40,412 nt of DNA, from NCBI GenBank assembly GCA_007026445.1, contig VDMD01000178.1:1-40412 (forward strand), in the 5' to 3' direction. Numbering within the stretch: position 1 is the first letter of the stretch; every line of letters begins with the position of its first letter. A program made the translations under genes and the position numbers. The notes under the pieces were generated by a model that was given only the letters and a program-made list of their open reading frames with translations, ran no database searches and was not told the origin of the DNA. This DNA comes from Schizophyllum amplum. Lineage: Eukaryota; Basidiomycota; Agaricomycetes; Agaricales; Schizophyllaceae. Positions 33,828 through 40,412 of the stretch are shown here, piece by piece.

Positions 33828-35428
33828 TCACATGTCCATGTCCATGTCCTCGTCCTCCACAGCACTGCCGCCTTCCCGAGGTGGCCAGTGCACATCGTCT
33901 TGACCGCCATCGGTAGAGAAATACTCTAAGACAGCCAGATTCATTCCATCCACCACCTGAGCATGCCTCCTCGACTTGAGCAGCTCCGACAAGGAGGCTG
34001 GAGGATATCGATGGTCATGGCGTCCTCCAGACCGTTAAACGACATCTCCAGTCGTGTGAGGTTCGGCAGGAGGGCCAGGGACGCGGGATTTGCGGCATCG
34101 CGCGTCAACGCTGCGATCAAGTCCAGCGTAATGAGCGGGGTGGCCTCCTCCTCTCCGAAGTCTTCGTAGTTCTGCAACTCGAGCTCTGTCAGCTGCGGGA
34201 GGCGGCGGAGACATGCAAGAACATCCTCTGCATCAGTTGAGTCTAGTTCTCGTAACGCAAGAGTTCGAAGCGACTTCCCCCCTGCCAATCTGTCAATGAT
34301 GTCTTGCAGCGTGTCGAAGGGGTCGTGATCGCCGGAGGAGGACAGACGCAGATCTCTGAGGCGAGGGAGGGCGGTCACGAATTCGCAGAAGGGCATGGCG
34401 TTGTGTCGAAGGTCGAGCACCTCGAGACGTGGGAATGTCACGGACTCCAGACCGACGAGAAAGTCTGCGAATTGCTGTTCCGCTCCGAGGCACAGCTCGC
34501 GCAGGGTATCGCTGCACGACAATATAGCGCTGAGGCACGGCATGAGCATGACCTCGTCACACTCGCCACAGTAGATGTCGAGCTTTGTGAGAAACCAGTT
34601 CTGTGGCAGCGTGAGGGTGCGTATAGGCCGTTTGTAGTTGAGGTAAAAGCTGGTGAGTTTCGGGGCGCTTTGGAATGCGTTGAGGAGCACTGTGACGTCC
34701 GCCTCCTCGTCTGCCTCCTCGTCCGCCTCCTCATCGGCCTCCTCTATGCAGATGGCCAGGTTCCTCAGAGCGGGGAAACACTTGCCCGACCAGATCATCG
34801 TAAGCCCTCAACGGAATCCCCTCGAGCCACACTTTCTCCCATCGATGTGACTGACCATGGAGTAGCGCCCACGCCTCGTCGCTCCAGAAGTCGTCCACGG
34901 TGGGTGGAGATTAGGGTAGTAGGCCGGGCCTGATATTGCCATACTCATGTGTAGATCCAATGGGACTTGGCCGGTCTTGTTGAGTTCTGCCTGTACAGCG
35001 GATGTGTGCCTCGCCAGGCAGTTTGAGTTGGCGTCAAAGCGAAGTCTCGACCACAGCCGCGGCGTCTTGAACGCAATATCCCGCCACGAGCGGCATACAC
35101 GCGCATATCCTAAGCTCCTCTTTCCCGCACACTCGTGCTTCCAGCGCTCCGGAAGTGCGAGCAAGAAGATTTCGGAGAGGAGCTCTGGCGGGAGGCGGCG
35201 ACATGGCGCGGTGAGCGCGTCGTGTATGGCGACCTGGGCATCGAGTGACTGCTTCTTAGCGAACACTCTCATGAGTTCGGCATCGGTCTCTTTCTGGAGC
35301 ACGCGCAGTGCTTGCGCCTTCCGTGTGATGATCGCCGCGTCTTGCTCATTCGGGACGAAAGGCGAGCGATGAAGGGATATATTAGCGACGGTGCGCGCGT
35401 CATGTATAGCTTCTTCCACGGAGTCCAT
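33828..35428 (-). pseudogene. F-box-like gene broken by frameshifts
   Basis: Starts at ATG 35428-35426 (MDSVEEAIHDARTVANISLH). Coiled-coil-like helix, then F-box (CRRLPPELLSEIFLLALP, then RVCRSWRDIAFKTPRLWSRL) and NCLARHTSAVQAELNKTGQV. At about 34893 the frame slips: the expected FWSDEAWALLHGQSHRWEKV is in another frame, and the first frame hits TGA at 34810-34808. At about 34790 a second slip restores the original frame (CFPALRNLAICIEE), which runs through an EADE repeat and leucine-rich segments to a TGA at 33941. A third slip near 33990 would add SELLKSRRHAQVVDGMNLAV and an acidic MDMDM tail ending at 33828. Homology to the 31783-33297 gene supports all three. This could be real decay or sequencing errors; I see no GT..AG intron that repairs it. 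Confidence 0.75.
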
Positions 35429-35936
35429 CTGATATTGACTATGCTTCAATCAGAACGAGGGAAAGAACGACAGCTCGCACACGCACCGCAAAGTTTCTAG
35501 CTTGGTTTGTCTCTGCTCGCAGCTGCAATCAGCCACAACGCAAGGTTCAAGTACCTGGCAGTAGACTGCCTCAGGGATAGAGCACCCGCAATCGAATTCG
35601 CCAAGTGAAGGCAAGCCGGTCGAGGTCAAGGTCGAGGTCAAGAAGAAGACAAGCGCCGATCGCGTCGCGCCGACCCAAAAGCGGAAAAGGCGCCGGGCGC
35701 TTACGCGCCCTTCTACCCTTGATACTTACGCGAAGTCGACTGTAGCGATTCAACGAAGAGGTATGCCAGCTACCAGACTTTAGCCAGAATACTATTCGCT
35801 GATCGTCCTACGAAACCAGACGCACACCCTGGAAGTTTTTGCAACATAACCTTCGATCCCGAGCAGCGTTGCGCTGAGCAGTACAGTAGACTCCGAAGAG
35901 GCGCGCGCAACCGTTCACTCACCTTCACCTCGAGTA
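35429..35936. other. Head-to-head intergenic region between two F-box loci
   Basis: 508 bp shared upstream region of the broken minus-strand copy and the plus-strand F-box gene. A GGTCAAGGTCGAGGTCAAG-type short repeat lies at about 35620-35640. No gene and no clear TATA. Confidence 0.5.
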
Positions 35937-37541
35937 ATGTCACAAAATTCGATGCTTGTCTCAGACTTGGCACAGAAGGACGCCGACTCTGATCGCGGGC
36001 TCCCTTGGTCGGGTGCTCCAGGTCGCGCGCCCATCCTGCTAAGTCCCGTGGTGAGCGCTGCGAACACAAAATCCATATTTCGCCTACCTTCCGAAATTCT
36101 CTCGGAGCTCTTCCTGCACGCCCTTCCGGACCACTGGCCCTCCGCTCTCGCCGGACGACGGCCTCTATATCTCGCGCAAGTCTGCAGACACTGGCGAGAG
36201 GTTGCTCGCCAAACACCGCAAATATGGTCCGCTATCACCATCAACGACGAGCAGAATCCACCGGCTATGTACGAAGCGGAAATCATGGAGGAGCTGGCGA
36301 GGACGGGAGCGACGCCGCTGGCCGTATTCATCGACATGGCGAACGATGGAGACCATCTGGGATATCCCTCGAGATGGCCGCCCGGCTCTGTTTGGAAGGG
36401 GAGCGAGCGGGTATGGGATGCGTTATGTGCGCAGTCGCATAGGTGGTCGGCCTGCGGCCTGTACTTCCTCCCGCCCTCCGCCTTTGCTCCCAATCATCGT
36501 GTTACCTTCCCCCACCTTCGGCATATCGGGCTCGCGATGAACCCGCCCGATCCGGAGGTTGCTTGCTCCCTGCCACTGCACTTCTTCGCGGACGCGTTGC
36601 ACGTGGACAGTCTGCAGCTTCACTACTGCCGCAAGCCGCCCTCGCGCCTAGTGCTACCGCCGACCTGGGCGCTTGCAGCGCTCAGCATCACCTTCAACGA
36701 CGTCATATTCGACCAGGTCTTCCCGTTGCATCCCTGCATGCCCGTGACTATGTCGTCCAGCCGCACGCTACGCTCGCTGCGCCTGTCGAACCAGTTCTAC
36801 GGTCGTTTCCCGCCTTTGAATGAACATGTGCTCTTCCCCGCGCTGGAGTACCTCTACCTCGACGACGCGGGCATACAAATATGCCGACTCATTGTCGCGC
36901 CCAACCTCAAAGGTGTCCGCCTGTCCGGGCGCACGGTGACGAGCGAGGACCTGGGGAACGAGATCACGGCGTTCGAGATTCTCCTCGATCGCTCATCCGG
37001 CTGCCCGTCCCTTCAGCATCTGGAGATACGTGTCCTACGCGCGGTCAGCTTGTCCAGGCTGTTCATACTCCTCGAGCGCCTGCCCTCGCTGCAGTACCTT
37101 CGGCTCTTCGGCGGCTACCTGCCGGAGAACGAGCATCACGCGTCGCCAATGGCACTCCGTATGCTCACTCGTACTACCGACCCTGAGTCGTGCCGTTTTC
37201 TGCCCAACCTGATTAGGCTGCATATCGAAATTGGGCAGAACACGGCGTTACTCACGGACGAGTACTTGGTGCTGCTACGCGATATGCTGGCGTCTAGGGC
37301 GCGGCCTGCGTCAGCCATGGGGAAAGCTTCTGCGGCAGCCACGTCCCACGCTATCACGGCGACCCCACTGAGCGCTGATACGACATCTTCGTCAGACGCT
37401 ATGAACACAGACACGGCACCGGCAACCCTGCGCGACTTCGTCAGCGACAAACTCGAGTTGCTGAAGGACCTGCCGCCTGGTCTTCTGGGCTACCTGCAAC
37501 CCGTGGAGTACGACAGCTATGGGGAGGTCTACAGGTACTAG
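35937..37541 (+). CDS. F-box-like protein
   Basis: Intact intronless frame of 534 residues, ATG at 35937, TAG at 37539-37541. The F-box core is at about 47-100 (IFRLPSEILSELFLHALPDHW, then AQVCRHWREVARQTPQIWSAI), followed by WDALCAQSHRWSACGLYFLP (about 160-180) and leucine-rich segments (FPHLRHIGLAMNPP, FPALEYLYLDDAGIQICRLI, LPSLQYLRLFGGYLP). Unlike its minus-strand neighbours it has no coiled-coil-like helix before the F-box, and it has a Ser/Thr/Ala-rich stretch near 455-490 before the end. It is probably an SCF substrate adaptor; the substrate is unknown. It is closer in its ALCAQSHRWS block to the left-edge gene (1-655) than to a generic F-box. It is convergent with the fungalysin gene. 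Confidence 0.9.
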   Translation: MSQNSMLVSDLAQKDADSDRGLPWSGAPGRAPILLSPVVSAANTKSIFRLPSEILSELFLHALPDHWPSALAGRRPLYLAQVCRHWREVARQTPQIWSAITINDEQNPPAMYEAEIMEELARTGATPLAVFIDMANDGDHLGYPSRWPPGSVWKGSERVWDALCAQSHRWSACGLYFLPPSAFAPNHRVTFPHLRHIGLAMNPPDPEVACSLPLHFFADALHVDSLQLHYCRKPPSRLVLPPTWALAALSITFNDVIFDQVFPLHPCMPVTMSSSRTLRSLRLSNQFYGRFPPLNEHVLFPALEYLYLDDAGIQICRLIVAPNLKGVRLSGRTVTSEDLGNEITAFEILLDRSSGCPSLQHLEIRVLRAVSLSRLFILLERLPSLQYLRLFGGYLPENEHHASPMALRMLTRTTDPESCRFLPNLIRLHIEIGQNTALLTDEYLVLLRDMLASRARPASAMGKASAAATSHAITATPLSADTTSSSDAMNTDTAPATLRDFVSDKLELLKDLPPGLLGYLQPVEYDSYGEVYRY

Positions 37542-37963
37542 CACCTTGTTTTTGGCGCGAATGTGGAGGCGATCGGCGAAGGGGATGAAGGCTGTGCAGG
37601 CGGTTCAGGTTGTGTAGGAGATGAAGGACATCTGTATACTTACTGCGGCATTGGATACGCGTTCCCAGCTGCAGGATGATAGCATTGTTTGTGAAGGATA
37701 TATACAAGGTCGTTGCTTGAGAAGCCACTCAAGAATGCGTGTGAACAATGTTCGTTTCGCACAACTCGCTGCTCGACTAGATTCGGACATGCTCTTCCTT
37801 TGCTCACGGAGAGCTCAGCCTGTTTTCTGTCGAGGTATGATACGAATCCCCACAGCCGTACCCTCGGGCGATATCAGATCATGTTGCGGTACGAAAAAGT
37901 AGATAATCATTCAAGCAAAGATCGTCCTCAGTGTTACGTAGACAGCGGTTATGTAGCTGTCAT
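37542..37963. other. Convergent intergenic region
   Basis: 3' flanks of the F-box gene and the fungalysin gene. AT-rich compared with the exons, no gene visible. Confidence 0.55.
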
Positions 37964-40182
37964 TCAAGCAGTTATAGCGGGACGGCACCTTGCGGGAACA
38001 GAACTCTCGTCGATGTAGTTGGCGGCCTTGAGCCCAAGACCACGCGTGGCAAAGCTATGCCAGAGGAGGCAAAAGTGCCTTCCGGCGTATCTGTTCACGT
38101 CCGCCTGGATGAACGCGTCACGAGCATCGATAACTGCGGGTCTTTAAGCCAACATCAACACAGGAAGACGCAGTGAACTCACAGGTCGGGTTGCACGGCT
38201 GAAGCGCCAGCCCGTCCATGTAGAGGTGCATGAAGACAACGTTTCCGGCGTCACTGGCAGCGTTGGTCTTGAAGTCTGCATCCCAGCCATCCCAGGAAAC
38301 GAGCGTGAGGTACACGCCGTGTAGCATGTTCGCCCACACCTCCCCCACATTGTGTACCTCGAAAAGATGGTTGACCGAGGAATAGCGCAGCGGGTTCGTG
38401 ACGTTCGAGACGGAATAGGGGTACCTGCGCAGCCCGTTGGGGTTGCCGGTCGCGAATGCGCCTATAACGAAGTCGGTGACGGCGTTGCTGTCCCAATGAA
38501 TCCATTCAGCCATGGCGTCGGACCAACCCTCGCTCAGGCCCGCAGCTTCGAAAGTGCTGACGCAGCGACCCGTGCCACCGCCTGTGAGGCGGCCCACGAT
38601 GCCATGCGCGCCCTCATGAATGAGGAAGTCGTTCTGGACATCACCGTCGACGTTTGGCTGAAGGGGGAGTCGGGACGGATAAAAGAGCTTGCATTTAGAC
38701 GGCCTACGGTTGTATGAGCCCATGTGCCCATAAGGCATGAGCCAGGCTGCCCGTCGGGCGGCGTGGCGAAGTTGGCGTCGTTGATAAAGCGGAAGTCTTG
38801 CACAGAGACGAGCTGCAACAAAGACGTTCATGAGGATCTCGTTTGCATCAGAATATGGTGTACGCACGATACGATCTCCCTCCGCGCCGCCCTTGTCGAA
38901 GTTACGAAGCTGGAAGTTGAAGGCCGACTCAGTGAACCCATAACTTTGTTTATGGTAAGAAAAGTGGGCAACATAGATGGAGGACGATGCTCACACATAG
39001 CTGACGTCGTGGAGAGTGTTGAAGGCGTAGAACGCGTTGACGGTGGCCGCCTTGACGTTGTCGTCGTCCGTCGGCGCGGCGTCGATGTCGTACGCGTAGT
39101 CGAATGAAAGATCTTCGGCGCTTTGCAAGGCTGTACCGGAGACCAGCGAATAAGCAAAGACATTGTTGCCGCTGAAGGTATGCGTTAGAAAATTATGTCG
39201 GACAAAGGCTCAAAGACTGACGAGGTATCGTTGCTTTCAAAGCCGCTTCCGTCACCATGCCAGCCGTAGGGGGAAGTCGCAATGTTGGCCGGGTCATAGA
39301 TCGTCTGAAGGCCCTGCGTTGGGTCCTGGTGGTTGATGGGGACAACGGTGTATGCGGCGTCAGCGACGAAGTCGGTGACCGAGACAAGCTCGCCGGAGTG
39401 CGCATCGACTATCGCCTCGTACCACGCGTTGGTATCCTCATTCCGGATCTGCACAACGTGTACGAGTGCGACACTCCCATCCGCTCTCGCGAGATACTCG
39501 AGACTGGAGTGATCATTGAAATTTCCTCCCAGCTGGGCCTCCACTTCGCTGATGAACGAATCAATATCGACCGATGGCGTCGACGGCGCAATATTATCTG
39601 TAATTTAACCTTGTCAGTCTACGGTAGTCATCCTATACTGACTGACGCATACCTGTAGGCACGAATGAATGACCAAAGGACACGACCTTGTCGTCCTTGA
39701 ATGCGACGTTGGCAACAGCGTTGACGAAGGGCACATTATCCTATCAAGATGAGGACCACAGATGCTCCCGAAGCATGAGACAACTTACGTGGGTCTGGCG
39801 CAAGTATCCAAAGTGGCCAGAAGCGCCTTCGTAGCCGGACCTGAAGTCGACAGCGGCCTCGTCCACGCCGATCTGGGCCGCAACGAAGGCGACCGACGTC
39901 GACTCGATGCCATCGCGCCTCACGCGCGCGGCGTGATCATCGTCCAATCCCTCACCAAACGTCTGGAGACATGATCAATATACACAAACTGCAAGTGCGT
40001 GACTGCGGCCATACCTTGTATGTTGTAGGAGGGTGGTACGACTCGACCGTGAAGGAGCGACCGATCTGGTGGATACGATGCGTACTGTAACTCGACGGAG
40101 ACACCCAGGGCGTCGCGCCCGTGACGGACGAGCACGCCAGAGCCAGGACGACGGTCGTGGAGAACCTATCGAAGGAAAACAT
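37964..40182 (-). CDS. Fungalysin, secreted zinc metalloprotease (M36)
   Basis: Nine exons join in phase to 602 residues: 40182-40015, 39962-39789, 39740-39653, 39597-39222, 39171-38995, 38943-38868, 38812-38708, 38657-38183, 38133-37964. The N-terminus is a signal peptide (FSTTVVLALACSSVTGA). A fungalysin/thermolysin propeptide follows, and then the M36 catalytic domain. The zinc site is complete: HEGAH (H402, E403, H406), then the third ligand E431 in GLSEGWSDAMAEW. ANFATPPDGQPGSC and YPYSVSNVTNPLRYSSVNHL are typical basidiomycete fungalysin blocks. The last intron is best ended at CAG 38136-38134, giving NPTFIDARDAF; the nearer AAAG would break the frame. Role: extracellular breakdown of protein, made as a pro-enzyme. 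Length is normal for the family. It is the rightmost gene, with its promoter at the right edge. Confidence 0.93.
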
Positions 40183-40412
40183 GTTTCTGGGAGCGAGGGG
40201 ATTGCCGAGAGGACGACGAAGCAAGGCAAGCTTCCTGCAGAGGTGAACCACTGGCACCTCGACTTTTATACGTGCTCGACGCAAGCCAGATGGCGCCGCG
40301 ACGCAAAAGGAAAAGAATTTGTGGCACGTAAACACGACCGCATCAAGTGCGCTTTGCCGGGAATTCAATGGAGGACACGTCGAACGTGATCCATATAAGC
40401 ACCATATAAGCG
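40183..40412 (-). promoter_or_regulatory. Promoter region of the fungalysin gene
   Basis: TATAAAA on the minus strand at 40264-40270, about 82 bp before the ATG at 40182, is a good core promoter. The region continues to the right edge, where CCATATAAGC occurs twice (near 40390 and 40402). Confidence 0.6.

Overview
The window looks like chromosomal DNA of a basidiomycete fungus, most probably an Agaricomycete. Genes are split by many short introns (about 47-60 bp, GTRNGT..YAG), coding exons are GC-rich, and the gene content fits: two DUF6534-type multipass membrane proteins, several F-box-like (LPxEILSEIFLLALP) proteins, a fungalysin, THI4 and an Ecl1-type protein. I cannot name the genus. Most genes are interrupted by introns, so the coordinates are genomic spans and the exon limits I worked out are in the text.

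Layout. 1-655 (minus): 5' part of an F-box-like gene that runs off the left edge. 656-10.6 kb: a long gene-poor tract with minisatellites and a promoter-like repeat (749-978) that has a second copy in inverted orientation at 33.6 kb. 10.70-12.26 kb (plus): Ecl1-type zinc-binding life-span regulator, with an apparent frameshift. 12.3-20.16 kb: a second gene-poor tract full of degenerate tandem repeats. 20.16-20.57 kb (plus): small predicted mitochondrial protein of unknown function. 21.03-22.92 kb and 25.03-27.42 kb (both minus): two paralogous DUF6534 genes with the same exon plan. Between them at 24.30-24.73 kb lies a near-perfect inverted repeat with 200-bp arms. 28.75-29.90 kb (plus): G-patch nucleolar-type protein. 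30.46-31.53 kb (plus): THI4 thiazole synthase. 31.78-37.54 kb: F-box cluster, made of one intact minus-strand gene, one minus-strand copy broken by frameshifts and one intact plus-strand gene. 37.96-40.18 kb (minus): secreted fungalysin metalloprotease (M36) with nine exons.

The genes do not form an obvious pathway. They are single-function housekeeping genes (THI4, G-patch, Ecl1), a secreted protease, and two locally expanded, fast-evolving families (F-box-like and DUF6534). The most unusual material is non-coding or structural: the 200-bp-arm inverted repeat, the shared promoter-like block next to two F-box loci, the expansion of one intron and one C-terminus in a DUF6534 paralogue by tandem repeats, and frame breaks in the Ecl1 and F-box genes that could be real decay or assembly errors.
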